Made by a program: the position numbers and the translations under genes | Notes under the pieces: model-generated | The model's input: the letters and a program-made list of their open reading frames with translations, nothing else | Database searches by the model: none | Told to the model about the DNA's origin: nothing | Assembly: GCF_003060885.1 (NCBI RefSeq) | Contig: NZ_QAIG01000013.1 | Coordinates: forward strand, 298,712 to 362,711 | DNA: 64,000 bases | Direction of reading: 5' to 3' | Source: Pseudomonas sp. HMWF032 | Lineage (GTDB): Bacteria > Pseudomonadota > Gammaproteobacteria > Pseudomonadales > Pseudomonadaceae | Shown: in pieces, positions 45,713-55,256 of the stretch | Layout of the letters: each line of letters opens with the position of its first letter | How positions within the stretch are numbered: position 1 is the first letter of the stretch

Positions 45713-47557
45713 TCAAAACAACGCCCACTGGTTGCTGTCCTCTACCGTCACCGGTGCTGGCGTAGGTCTGTCAGGCGCGGTGGCCAGCCGCTCGGCCAAG
45801 CCCGCCGCGCGCTCGGCACGGGTGGCCACGGCTTCGCCCAAGCGGGCGGCTAAGGCCCAGATTTCCACCTTGTGTTTGGCGCGGGTGATGCCGGTGTAGA
45901 ACAGGCTGCGGCTGAGCAAGGGGCTGGGCAGTTCGGGCAGCACCAGCAGCACGTTGGCAAATTCCGAGCCCTGGCTTTTGTGCACGGTCATGGCGAAGGC
46001 GCTGTCGTGGCTCGGCAGGCGTGCCGGGGCGAAGGGGCGGTAACCGTCCTCGCCTTCAAAAAAGACGCGCAGGCCGTATTCAGTGTGCAGGCAGAGGCCG
46101 ATATCACCGTTGAACAGGCCGAGGGCGTAGTCGTTCTGCCGCACCATGATCGGCCGGCCGACATACCAGCGCTCGCGCGCGGAAACCTGGCTGCGGCGTT
46201 TGATCCGTGCCTCCAGCGCTTCGTTGATCCCGGCCACGCCCCAGGCCCCCTCACGTTGAGCGCAGAGCGCGCGAAAGGCATTGAACGCGGTAAAGGCGGC
46301 GGCAGGGTCGGCGCTTCTGGCGGCGCTGATATAGGGCGCGTAGCCCTGATCCAGACGTTCCAGCAACTCATTGGGCGTTGGCGTGGCCATCCAGGTCAGG
46401 TCGCTGCGGCTTTCCTTGAGCAGGTTCAGCGTGCCGCTGACATCGCCGCCATTAATGCGCCGCGCCAGTTCGCCGATGCCGCTGTCACCGGCAAAGCGGT
46501 GGCTGTGGGTGAGCAGCACCACCGCATCGCCCAGTTGTGAGGTCGGCTGGCTGATCGGCACCTGCTGGCCGGTGATGCGTTGCAGTTCGCCCGCCGCCTG
46601 AGCATCAAAACCACGGCCCTCGCAGAGCTCGGCAAACACCGCGCCGGCTTCCACGGCGCACAGTTGGTCTTTATCGCCAAGCAGGATCAATCGTGCAGTG
46701 GGCGGCAGCGCATCGAGCAGTTTGGCCATCAGCGCCAGATCGACCATCGACGCTTCGTCCACCACCAGCACGTCCAGCGCCAGCGGATTGGCCGCGTGAT
46801 GCCGCACCTGCGGGCTGTCGCCCCGGCTGCCGAGCAGGCGATGCAGGGTGCGCGCCTCATCGGGCAGCGCGGCTTTGATCGCCTCGCTGACCGGCAACTC
46901 GGCTTTGGCATTGCGAATGGCTTCGGCCATGCGTGCAGCGGCTTTGCCGGTAGGCGCGGCCAGGCCGATGGCCAGCGGAGCGCCGCCCGGATGTTCGCAA
47001 CCGGGCTGTTCAAGCAGCGCCGCCAGCAAACGCACCACGGTGGTGGTTTTGCCGGTGCCGGGGCCGCCGGAGATCACCGCCAGCTTGCGTCGCACCGCTT
47101 GCGCGGCGGCCAGGCGCTGCCAGTCGGGCTGTTGCTGATTAAAGGCAAACAACCGGGTCAGGCTTTCACTGAGCTGGGCCTCATCCACTTCGGGCAGATC
47201 GGCGGCGCGTTGCAGCAACTGCTTGGCCAACTGGCGCTCATAAGCCTGATAACGCGCGAGATAAAGGCGGCCGTGCTCAAGGATCAGCGGTGTGAACGCC
47301 CCCTCGCCGCCTACCAACGCGGATGCCTGCAACTGCGCCTGCCAGTCCGCCAGTTTCGGCAGATTGAAGGCATGTTCCGGCCAGGGCCGCTGCCCGGCTG
47401 TGCGCGCCAACGGCAGGCACACATCGCCTTTGTCCAAGGCCATGCACAGCAGCGCCGCTGACGCCAAGACCACCGGCGACGCCTGCGGATCAAGGCGCTG
47501 CAAGCTGGCGACCAGCGCGCGTTCCAGCGGGCCGAGGGGCAGATCAGCAAGCGTCAT
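45713..47557 (-). CDS. recD: Exodeoxyribonuclease V alpha subunit RecD
   Basis: A 614-residue 5'-3' helicase subunit of RecBCD. Motifs are SGGPGTGKTTTVVRLL (Walker A, about 161-176), VVDEASMVDL (motif II), LLGDKDQL, and MTVHKSQGSEF with SRSLFYTGITRAKHKV near the C-terminus. The ATG at 47557 is preceded by GGGAG; codons further up lie in a repeat and are not homologous. The gap to recB (112 bases) contains a GTAGGGTGGAT repeat. Gene order recC-recB-recD matches pseudomonads. Confidence 0.94.
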   Translation of the reverse strand: MTLADLPLGPLERALVASLQRLDPQASPVVLASAALLCMALDKGDVCLPLARTAGQRPWPEHAFNLPKLADWQAQLQASALVGGEGAFTPLILEHGRLYLARYQAYERQLAKQLLQRAADLPEVDEAQLSESLTRLFAFNQQQPDWQRLAAAQAVRRKLAVISGGPGTGKTTTVVRLLAALLEQPGCEHPGGAPLAIGLAAPTGKAAARMAEAIRNAKAELPVSEAIKAALPDEARTLHRLLGSRGDSPQVRHHAANPLALDVLVVDEASMVDLALMAKLLDALPPTARLILLGDKDQLCAVEAGAVFAELCEGRGFDAQAAGELQRITGQQVPISQPTSQLGDAVVLLTHSHRFAGDSGIGELARRINGGDVSGTLNLLKESRSDLTWMATPTPNELLERLDQGYAPYISAARSADPAAAFTAFNAFRALCAQREGAWGVAGINEALEARIKRRSQVSARERWYVGRPIMVRQNDYALGLFNGDIGLCLHTEYGLRVFFEGEDGYRPFAPARLPSHDSAFAMTVHKSQGSEFANVLLVLPELPSPLLSRSLFYTGITRAKHKVEIWALAARLGEAVATRAERAAGLAERLATAPDRPTPAPVTVEDSNQWALF

Positions 47558-47568
47558 AGTCCACTCCC

Positions 47569-47637
47569 GTAGGGTGGATGACGCTTCATCCATCCACCGT
47601 TCGCCGTGGTGGATGAAAACAGCGTCATCCACCCTAC
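47569..47637. repeat. GTAGGGTGGAT-type inverted repeat inside the recBD operon
   Basis: GTAGGGTGGATGACGCTTCATCC (left) and its near-inverse ending ATCCACCCTAC (right) form a 69-base palindrome with inner GGTGGATG/CATCCACC stem. It separates recB from recD, only 11 bases upstream of the recD start, so it may influence recD translation. Confidence 0.75.
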
Positions 47638-47669
47638 CCTAGACATCCCCGCCGGATCACCCAACAGCA

Positions 47670-50600
47670 TCAGCGCCCCTCCGCAAACAAGGTATCCAGC
47701 GCATCCAACAGCCCATCGCTGGGCCGCGAGAAATACACTCCAGCGCTCGGCATGCCGCGCAGAAACAGGTAATACGCGCCGCCCAGCTGCTCATTCTGGA
47801 AGCCATCCAGACGCTGCCGCAGGAAGCGCCGCAGCGCCACCAGGTAGATCAGGTATTGCAGGTAGTAATGCTCGGCGGCCAGGGCGTGCAGCAGGCGTTC
47901 GCCGCCGTAGTAGCTGGCGTCCGGGCCGAGCCAGTTGGACTTGTAGTCGGCGATGTACCAGCGGCCGTTGTGCTCGAAGGTCAGGTCGATAAAACCCTTG
48001 AGAAAGCCCTTGAGGCTGTCGAATTCCAGCCGCGCCGCCGCCTCGCGCATCGGTGCCGCCAGGCCATGCGCCGGGTCGCAGAGAATCGCGCGCAGGCGTT
48101 GCACATCCAGCCCCGCCAGGGGAAAGGTAAAGCCCAGTTCGGGCAAGCGTCGGGTCGGATTCAGACCAGCGAGGGTCAGACCCTGGCCGTCCAGATCGGC
48201 GTCGATCACTTGTTGCAGATGGTCAAGCGCCACGGCCTGCCAGTCGTTGCTGATGCCGTGACCGCTCAGCCCCGGTTCGATCAGCTCAGCCAGCGCGCCT
48301 TTGCTGCGCGCCCAATCTTCGAGGATGGCGTGCAGACAGGTACCGGCCCGCGCACCACGGGGAAAGGCGAAGAAGCCCGTGCCCGGCTCGCTGGCATCCG
48401 GCAGCACCAGGCCATCGCGGTCCGGGGCTTCCATATGCATACCCGCCGCCAACCCCGAAAAGCTGCCGATGCGCCAGGCGCTGTGCAGGCTGCGCTGCAA
48501 GGTGGCGAGTTGCTGCGGGGCCGGGGCGCGTTGCTCACCGGCGGCGCTGGCCTCGCTGTCACGCAACGGTTGAATGGCCATCTGGCCTTGGCTGCTGGCG
48601 ATCAGCTGTTCGACTTCCGCACGCAAACCCTGCGGACTGAGGGTTTGCAGGTGGCCGGCCAGTTCGGCGAGGGCATCCTCACCCGATAACCCACGGCCGT
48701 GCAGCAGCCAGGCCAGGGCGCTGCTGTGCAGGCCGCTGTCGCCGAGGCTGCCGTCCTTTTTCGGCTTGCAGTCCACCGGCCCCCAGTGCAGCCACAGGCG
48801 ATCGCGCGCGCGGGTCAGGGCGACGTAGGTCAGGCGCAGTTTTTCGGCAAAACGCTCATGACGGGCGCGCTCGCGGTGTGTGTCGAGCTGTTCGCTGCCG
48901 AGGTCCAGCAGCGGCGTGCCGTCGTCGGCGTGGCAGCTGATGTCTTCATGCTGGCGCAGCAGCGCGCCGTCCCACAGGTAGGGGCAGAACACCAGCGGGT
49001 ATTCCAGGCCTTTGGAGGTGTGGATGGTGACGATTTGCACGCGCTCGGCATCGCTTTCCAAACGCAGCAGGGCGTCTTCGCCATGGGCCTCGGTGCTGCG
49101 CTGGGCGTTGAACCAGGCGAGCAATTGCTCCAGGCCGGGACGTTGCAGGCTTTCGCTTTGCAGCAGCTCGGCCAGGTGCAGCAGGTTGGTCAGACGGCGC
49201 TCGCCATCGACCAGCGCCAGCAACCGCTGGGCCACTTGCTGCTCATCCAGCCAGGCGCGGAAAGCGCGCATAAAGCCTTGTTGCTGCCAGAGTTGGTGAT
49301 AGCGCTCGGCGGCTTCGCGCTCACGGTCCCAGGCTTGGGCATCCTCGCTGCAGGCGGCCAGATCAGCGGCGCTGCGGCCCAGCAAACGGCTGGCCAGGGC
49401 ATAACGCAATGCGCCCTCGCGGCCCGGTTCGGCGTAGGCGGCGAGCACGGCGGACAGCTCATCGGCCTCTTCGCTGTGCCAGACGTTCTCCTTGCCTCGG
49501 CGCACGCTGGGCACGCCACGGGCGGCCAGTTCGGCGGCCACTTCGCCGGCTTGACGGTGACTGGCGACCAGCACGGCGATATCACCGCCCTTTAACGGCG
49601 TATGGATACCCGACTGTTCGAAATAGGCCTCCCCCCGGCTGCTGGCGCTGAGCACCGCCGCAATGCGCCGCGCCGTATCCCGCGCCACCAATGCCCCCGC
49701 TTCACCCTTGCCCAGGTAGTCGTTATCCAGCCAGACCAACGCCAGCGGCGCGTCGGTTTCATCCTCAATACGCGGCAATACCAGTCGCGCCCGCGCCTTG
49801 CTGCTGGCCCCGACCTGCTGGTAAGCCAAGCCCTTCTCGGCAAAGGGCATGGGCCGGTCGAACAGCTGATTCAGCGCGGCGATCAGCGCGGGCGTGGAGC
49901 GGTGGTTGGTGGCCAGGCTGTATTGCCGCGCGGCTTCGCTGCGGGCTTTTAAATACGTGGCTAAGTCGGCACCGCGAAACGCGTAGATGGCCTGTTTGGG
50001 GTCGCCGACAAAACACAGGTCGCCCGCCTGGCTACTGCGCGCCTCGCTGACTGCGTCAGTTCCTCGCTCAGGGCTCGCCGTACAGCCAGTACTGTCTCGC
50101 CCTTCGCTCGGAGCCTTCCTTGTCAGCAAGTCGCTCGCTACGCCAGGGTTTGAATAGATACGGTGAAACACCCGGTACTGCACCGGGTCGGTGTCCTGAA
50201 ACTCATCGATCAGCGCCACCGGATACTGCGTGCGCAGGGTGCTGGCCAGGTGCTCGCCGCCCTCACTCTGCAAGGCTTGCTGCAGTTTGTTGAGCAGGTC
50301 ATCGAAGGCCAGCAGGCGTTGCGCCGCCTTGCGCGCGGGCAATTGTTCGTTGAGCTGATGAATCAAGCGCACCTGCAGGTCGATCAGGCGTTGCTCAGCC
50401 TCGGGTTGTGCGGCATCCAGCGCATCGCACAGCTCCTGCAAGGCAGCGGCCAGCGGATTGGCGGGGGCTTCGCAGCCCTTCTTGCTGGCCTTGTTCAGCC
50501 CTTCGCGGGCCAGGCGGCGATGCGCTTCGGTCTTGCTGAACAGCGCAGCGGCGTCGCTGAAATAACCGTCCAACTCAGCCTGCCAGACGCCCAGTTTGGC

Positions 50601-51335
50601 CGGGTTGCACATATTGCTCTTGAAGCCGTCAAAGGCCTTGAGCTGCGCCAGCCAGCCGGCGCTTTCGCCCTGCCAAAGGCGCTGCGCCTGCTGCCAGGCA
50701 GCGCGCAGGGCGCTCATCTCGCTGCGCGTGCCCGGTTGTGGTTCGATGCGCAGGTAGGGTTTGCCCAGGTGATTGCGCAAACGCTGACGCAGGCTTTGCG
50801 GAGTGATCTTTTGCTGCACCAGAAATGCCGCCCATTCCGGCTCGGCGCTGGCCAGCTCATGCCGCCAGAGGTCGGCGAGCAGGGCGTCGATAATCTCGCG
50901 GTCGTCGTGGGTCAGCTCGTTGTCGAAATCGCCACCGGCCTCGAACGCGGCGTCCTGCAACGCCCGCTGGCAGAAGCCGTGGATGGTGAAGATCGCCGCC
51001 TCATCAAAACCGTGCACCGCCAGCAGCAAACGCCGGTGGCTGGCGGCATCCGGGTACTGGGCGTGCAATTCATTGAGCAAGGCGTCATCACCCGGCCCCT
51101 GTTCATACACTGCCAGCAACTCGGCCAGGCGCTTACGAATGCGCTCGCGCAGCTCGGCGGTGGCAGCGGTGGTAAAGGTCACCACCAGAATCTGGCTGAC
51201 GTTGAGCTGTTTCTCCAGCAGCAGGCGCGCGTACAACGCGGTCAGGGTCCAGGTCTTGCCGGTGCCGGCGCTGGCCTCGATCAGCGAGCGACCGGTGAAG
51301 CTGTCGTGCAACAGGTTCAGGCTGGCGCTGCTCAT
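47670..51335 (-). CDS. recB: Exodeoxyribonuclease V beta subunit RecB
   Basis: A 1221-residue helicase-nuclease. Motif I is EASAGTGKTWTL (20-31), motif II LIDEFQDTDPVQY (375-387), motif III VGDPKQAIYAFRGADL (443-458), motif V VQIVTIHTSKGLEYPLV and motif VI RLTYVALTRARDRL. The C-terminal nuclease has ADYKSNWLG with the catalytic Asp-x-Lys. Together with RecC and RecD it processes double-strand ends. Unusual feature: about 40 extra residues (395-436, SNPGVASDLLTRKAPSEG...SSQ) lie between motifs II and III with no frame break. The start overlaps recC by four bases. Confidence 0.95.
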   Translation of the reverse strand: MSSASLNLLHDSFTGRSLIEASAGTGKTWTLTALYARLLLEKQLNVSQILVVTFTTAATAELRERIRKRLAELLAVYEQGPGDDALLNELHAQYPDAASHRRLLLAVHGFDEAAIFTIHGFCQRALQDAAFEAGGDFDNELTHDDREIIDALLADLWRHELASAEPEWAAFLVQQKITPQSLRQRLRNHLGKPYLRIEPQPGTRSEMSALRAAWQQAQRLWQGESAGWLAQLKAFDGFKSNMCNPAKLGVWQAELDGYFSDAAALFSKTEAHRRLAREGLNKASKKGCEAPANPLAAALQELCDALDAAQPEAEQRLIDLQVRLIHQLNEQLPARKAAQRLLAFDDLLNKLQQALQSEGGEHLASTLRTQYPVALIDEFQDTDPVQYRVFHRIYSNPGVASDLLTRKAPSEGRDSTGCTASPERGTDAVSEARSSQAGDLCFVGDPKQAIYAFRGADLATYLKARSEAARQYSLATNHRSTPALIAALNQLFDRPMPFAEKGLAYQQVGASSKARARLVLPRIEDETDAPLALVWLDNDYLGKGEAGALVARDTARRIAAVLSASSRGEAYFEQSGIHTPLKGGDIAVLVASHRQAGEVAAELAARGVPSVRRGKENVWHSEEADELSAVLAAYAEPGREGALRYALASRLLGRSAADLAACSEDAQAWDREREAAERYHQLWQQQGFMRAFRAWLDEQQVAQRLLALVDGERRLTNLLHLAELLQSESLQRPGLEQLLAWFNAQRSTEAHGEDALLRLESDAERVQIVTIHTSKGLEYPLVFCPYLWDGALLRQHEDISCHADDGTPLLDLGSEQLDTHRERARHERFAEKLRLTYVALTRARDRLWLHWGPVDCKPKKDGSLGDSGLHSSALAWLLHGRGLSGEDALAELAGHLQTLSPQGLRAEVEQLIASSQGQMAIQPLRDSEASAAGEQRAPAPQQLATLQRSLHSAWRIGSFSGLAAGMHMEAPDRDGLVLPDASEPGTGFFAFPRGARAGTCLHAILEDWARSKGALAELIEPGLSGHGISNDWQAVALDHLQQVIDADLDGQGLTLAGLNPTRRLPELGFTFPLAGLDVQRLRAILCDPAHGLAAPMREAAARLEFDSLKGFLKGFIDLTFEHNGRWYIADYKSNWLGPDASYYGGERLLHALAAEHYYLQYLIYLVALRRFLRQRLDGFQNEQLGGAYYLFLRGMPSAGVYFSRPSDGLLDALDTLFAEGR
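50022..50155 (-). repeat. In-frame repeat-like insertion in recB
   Basis: The segment encodes about 40 residues (SNPGVASDLLTRKAPSEG, then RDSTGCTASPERGTDAVSEA) that are absent from RecB proteins as I know them. The DNA is rich in GCGAGC/GCTCGC and similar short inverted motifs. I recall this peptide string as an interspersed element read through in various pseudomonad proteins. Edges are approximate. Confidence 0.6.
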
Positions 51336-54300
51336 GCTTCGTCCTCGTCACTGTCTTGCAGGGCGTCCAGCGCCGGGCCGTAGAGTTGTTCGGCCAACAC
51401 TTCAAAGCGCTCATCCAGCGCTTCACGGTCGCGGAAGGCCAAGGCGTTCCAGGGGTCTTGGCCTTCACCGGTCATAAAGTCATTGCCTTGCCACATCACC
51501 CGCGCTTCGCTGCGGGCGGCGTCAATTGGCTCTTTACGCCCGGGGTTGCGCCATTTGTGAGCAAAACCGTGGCTGCATTTGGCGAACAGCGGCAGCGGCT
51601 CGCACAGCGCGCGTTTGTAGGCCTCCAGCCAGGGTAAGAGCAGCTCACGGGCATTGGCCAACGCGCCCAGACGCCATTCGCTTTTCGGTGAGAGCAGGCG
51701 GCTGTCGCGGCTGATCTCGGGGCTGGCCGCGCAGTTGAGCAGCAGATGGCGCAGCCAGAACGGCGCCAGCTCCCAAGCGCCGAGATCACGCAGGCGGTAA
51801 TCAAACAACCCTTCACGGGTCACGCCATCCAGCCAGCCGTGGATGCGCACACCCGCCAGTTCGATATCGACCAACAGCGGTTGCGGCGCGTCCTCCGGGC
51901 GCTCGTCAAACAGGGTCGGCGCAAAGGCGCGAATCGGCCCGCGAATTTGCCCCCAGTGCGCCTGGCCCAACTCGCCCACTGGCAGCCAGCCGGAAGCCGC
52001 CGCCACGGCGCGCTCCTGGCGTTCACTCCAACCGTTCTCGATAGACTGCAACGCCAGCTGGCGCAGGCCGTGCTGGCGGGTCCACTCGACACTGAACGGC
52101 TCGTCACCGGCGAGGGCTTCCTCGCTTTGCGCCAAACGCAGGCCGAGGCGTTGTTCCAGCAGGTAGCGCGCCGGGTGTTTGAAGCAGTGAATCAACTGAC
52201 TGGGTTCGATGCTTAACCCGTCCGCATCCGGTGCATCCAGAGCGCTGGCAAAGGGCGCGGGGGCTTGCACCGCCTGACTCAAGCGCTGTGCAGCGTGGAA
52301 CCAGGGCGCGGCAAAGCCGGCATGGCGGTTGCCGGCGAAGTTGCCGGGGGCGAAGGGCTGCAGCGGGTGGTGGTGGGTAATCCTCGTGCTAGCCGGGCCG
52401 TTGCCATCGATCGCCGTCAGATCAACCACATCCAGCAGCTCGCTGACCAGTACCGAAGGCGGCAGCTCGGCGTTGCTGCGTGGATCACGGCCGACATAGC
52501 TCAGGTACAGGCCGCCCCGCGCCGAGAGCAAAATTTCCAGCAGCAGGTAACGGTCATCCAGCCGCCGTGCGCGGTCGCCGCGACGGGGTTTCTGGCTGAT
52601 CAGGTCAAAGCCCGCTGCCGGGGTGCGGCGCGGCAAGGCACCGTCATCCAGACCGAGCAGGCAGACCAGACGAAACGGAAGGCTGCGCATCGGCACCATG
52701 GTGCAGAAGGTCACCGCGCCGGTGAGAAAGCCCGAAGCGGCGCTGCCCTGCTCCAAGGCAGCGGTCAGTTGCTGGCGGATGAGCGCCAGCTCAATCGGCC
52801 GCTCAACCCCCGAGGCGTCGCCCTGTTCTTTGAGCGCTGCGCAGGCCTTGGACAGCAGCAACAGGGTGTCACCGGCTTCGCGCTCATCGAACAACTGATC
52901 AATCAGCCCTTGCAGGGATTCGGCCCATTCGCCCAGGGCGCGCGGCCGTTGCAGGCTCTGCGCCAGCGCGGCCAAGCGCTCGACAAAACCGGCCAAGCGC
53001 CCGAGCAGTTGTGCGCGGCCGCCTTCCAGTGCATCCAGCGGCCAACTGTCGCCCAGCAACGGCGCGGCAAGCCCTGCTAATTGCGGCGGTGCAGCAAAGC
53101 CCAGCAGCAGGCGGTCCAGCCCTTGCCGCCAGGTAAAGGCCGCGTCGGCCGGCAGGCCCAGTTGCTCACGGTGCGTTTCATCGCGGCCCCAGCGTACGCC
53201 CGCGTCGCGCAGCCAGTCGCGCAGCAGCGGTAAATCTTCGGCTTCGATACCTGCGCGGCGGGCAATGGACGGCTGTTCCAGCCAGGCCAGAATTTCTTCG
53301 GCAGCAAAGCGGCTGTCCGGCAGCGCCAACAGGTTGAGGAAGGCTTCGATCAGCGGGATTTCCGCGCGCAGGCTGCGGTCGGCCAGGCTGAACGGCACGC
53401 GCGGCACACCTTCACGCGGGGCAAACACCGCTTCGATATAGGGCGCATACCGCTCGATGTCCGGGGTCAGCACCACCACCTGATCGGGCGTCAGCGCGGG
53501 GTCGGCGGCAAAGCGGGCGAGCAGTTGGTCATGCAGGATTTCCACTTCGCGCAGCGGCGAGTGAGCGACGTGCAGTTCCAGTGAGCGGTCGTCTTCGCGC
53601 AGCACTATGCGTTCAGCCGCCGTTCGAGTGCGCAGGCGCAGGATGTCGTTCTGCAATGCCTGCAACAGGCTGGCGTCTTGCAGGTCTTCATCTTCGGAAT
53701 ACAGGCCGATTTCCTGACTGCCTTCGCTGGAGGCCAGGCTAAACAGGCTGTCGAAAAAATCGCGGCCCTGTTTGCCTAGGCTGGCCAGTAACGGATGGCC
53801 GACATCCAGGTACCAGTCTTCGGGGTTGGCTTCGGGTTGCCGCGCCAGTTCGCGGATGTCGCGAATCTCGCCCCAGGCTTCGCGGCACGGGTTGAGGGCG
53901 AAAACAATCACCTGGGTGTGCCGCGCCAGGCCTTCCAGTACGCGCATGTGGTGCGGTGGCAGCGAACTGATGCCGAACACAAGCACGCGCTCGGGCAGCC
54001 CGGCGATGGGCGTAGCGTCATACAGGCGGGCGAGCAACTCTTCCAGCAAGCGGGCGCGGTGCGGGTGGCCGTCTTTGGTCAGCTCGCGCCAGAGCAGCGC
54101 CTGCCAGCCTTCATCCGGGCCAAGATCAAGCAGCTCGTTGCGTTCCCAGGCAGCCAGCCAGTCGTCGCGATACAGCAGGTATTGGTCGAATACGTCGGCG
54201 ATCTTCACGGCCAGCGACAGCCTTCGGCGTTCATCGCCACCGTCCAGGTAATGCGCCAGACGCGGCGCTTCAGCCAAGTGAGCGGGCTCGCACAGCCAGT

Positions 54301-54586
54301 CATACAAGCGCCAGCTCAGGCTGCTGGGGCTGAACGCCGATTGCTCCGGCAGTTGCCCCAGGCACAGGCGCGAGATGTCCCAGACGAACTTGGCCGGCAG
54401 CTGCACGTCCAGCTGCATGGCAATGCCCTGCTTGCGCGCCAGCTCCAGCGTCAGCCAGCGCCCCATGCCCTGACTCGGCACCACCACCCAGGCCGGCGCA
54501 AACGGCTCGCGCATTGGCGTGGCGAGCAGCGTGGTCGCCAGTTCGCCAAGGGTTTCCAGATCGGGGGCATGGTAGAGGGTGAACAT
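51332..54586 (-). CDS. recC: Exodeoxyribonuclease V gamma subunit RecC
   Basis: A 1084-residue protein typical of RecC length. Helicase-like but inactivated N-terminal half: WVVVPSQGMGRWLTLELARKQGIAMQLDVQLPAKFVWD. RPSTC-type landmarks include HVAHSPLREVEILHDQLL, VVVLTPDIERYAPYIEAVF and MRSLPFRLVCLLGLDDGALPRR. RecC recognises Chi and holds RecB and RecD. The stop overlaps the recB start (ATGA, 51332-51335). No obvious ribosome binding site upstream of the ATG at 54586. First gene of the recCBD unit. Confidence 0.95.
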   Translation of the reverse strand: MFTLYHAPDLETLGELATTLLATPMREPFAPAWVVVPSQGMGRWLTLELARKQGIAMQLDVQLPAKFVWDISRLCLGQLPEQSAFSPSSLSWRLYDWLCEPAHLAEAPRLAHYLDGGDERRRLSLAVKIADVFDQYLLYRDDWLAAWERNELLDLGPDEGWQALLWRELTKDGHPHRARLLEELLARLYDATPIAGLPERVLVFGISSLPPHHMRVLEGLARHTQVIVFALNPCREAWGEIRDIRELARQPEANPEDWYLDVGHPLLASLGKQGRDFFDSLFSLASSEGSQEIGLYSEDEDLQDASLLQALQNDILRLRTRTAAERIVLREDDRSLELHVAHSPLREVEILHDQLLARFAADPALTPDQVVVLTPDIERYAPYIEAVFAPREGVPRVPFSLADRSLRAEIPLIEAFLNLLALPDSRFAAEEILAWLEQPSIARRAGIEAEDLPLLRDWLRDAGVRWGRDETHREQLGLPADAAFTWRQGLDRLLLGFAAPPQLAGLAAPLLGDSWPLDALEGGRAQLLGRLAGFVERLAALAQSLQRPRALGEWAESLQGLIDQLFDEREAGDTLLLLSKACAALKEQGDASGVERPIELALIRQQLTAALEQGSAASGFLTGAVTFCTMVPMRSLPFRLVCLLGLDDGALPRRTPAAGFDLISQKPRRGDRARRLDDRYLLLEILLSARGGLYLSYVGRDPRSNAELPPSVLVSELLDVVDLTAIDGNGPASTRITHHHPLQPFAPGNFAGNRHAGFAAPWFHAAQRLSQAVQAPAPFASALDAPDADGLSIEPSQLIHCFKHPARYLLEQRLGLRLAQSEEALAGDEPFSVEWTRQHGLRQLALQSIENGWSERQERAVAAASGWLPVGELGQAHWGQIRGPIRAFAPTLFDERPEDAPQPLLVDIELAGVRIHGWLDGVTREGLFDYRLRDLGAWELAPFWLRHLLLNCAASPEISRDSRLLSPKSEWRLGALANARELLLPWLEAYKRALCEPLPLFAKCSHGFAHKWRNPGRKEPIDAARSEARVMWQGNDFMTGEGQDPWNALAFRDREALDERFEVLAEQLYGPALDALQDSDEDEA

Positions 54587-54717
54587 TGGGCAACCGGCCT
54601 GCTGTCGAAGGCGCTAGGGTAGCAGTTCAGCGGCGGCACAGCAGGTGTTCAGCCGAGGCAGACGCGTTGACACCGATCAATGTTTCCCCGGGAGTGCACC
54701 GTTAAAGTGCCGCCTCT

Positions 54718-55035
54718 ATGTGTACCCTCGCCCCTACACCACGGATCATCTGCACAGACGCATCACTGGGTCTGCGCCTGCGCCAATGGCTGGCCAGCCA
54801 GACCAGCGCCGGTGAGGTCATCTGTGTCACCAGCGACTGCAGTCAGGCACCGCTGTGCCACTGGCTACAGGCACCCAGCCCGCCGGCAGAAGATCTGCTG
54901 CATGCGGCCCTGAGCGATACGATCGCCACCCTCATGCGTACCCGCCATGCGTTCAAATCCCGCGAGCTGGGTGAGCTGCGCACGCGCCTGGAGGGCTTGC
55001 TGGAGGAATTGTCAGCCACCCGGAAAATAGAGTAG
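54718..55035 (+). CDS. Hypothetical protein, divergent from recC
   Basis: A 105-residue frame starting at the ATG at 54718 and ending at 55035. The opening PRIICTDASLGLRLRQWLASQTSAGEVICVTSDCS looks like a Rossmann-type first strand and helix, somewhat like a response-regulator start, but the usual acidic pocket and later motifs are missing. The C-terminal half is helical. I recognise no family. The ribosome binding site is weak. It is followed 74 bases later by a strong terminator. A non-coding stretch is the alternative. Confidence 0.55.
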   Translation: MCTLAPTPRIICTDASLGLRLRQWLASQTSAGEVICVTSDCSQAPLCHWLQAPSPPAEDLLHAALSDTIATLMRTRHAFKSRELGELRTRLEGLLEELSATRKIE

Positions 55036-55108
55036 AACTAGCGTTCAAGTAGGTTCCGCCACGGCGGGAACCGGCTTTGCCGGGCAGGACACAGGGCCTG
55101 CAAGACGA

Positions 55109-55159
55109 AGCGCCGCAGCAGTGCGTTCATCACGAACGTAATGCTGCGGCGCTTTTTTT
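55109..55159 (+). terminator. Strong intrinsic terminator
   Basis: AGCGCCGCAGCA and TGCTGCGGCGCT form a perfect 12-base stem, with an inner CGTTC/GAACG stem in the loop, followed by seven T residues. It closes the transcript of the 54718 gene. Confidence 0.93.
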
Positions 55160-55256
55160 ATGGCTGCGATTTGTGGGGGCCACTTGGCCGCGCAGCATCC
55201 GGGCGAGGCGCTGACCACTGTGCATGACTGCAAAACAACAACAGCAGGGAGGGAAG

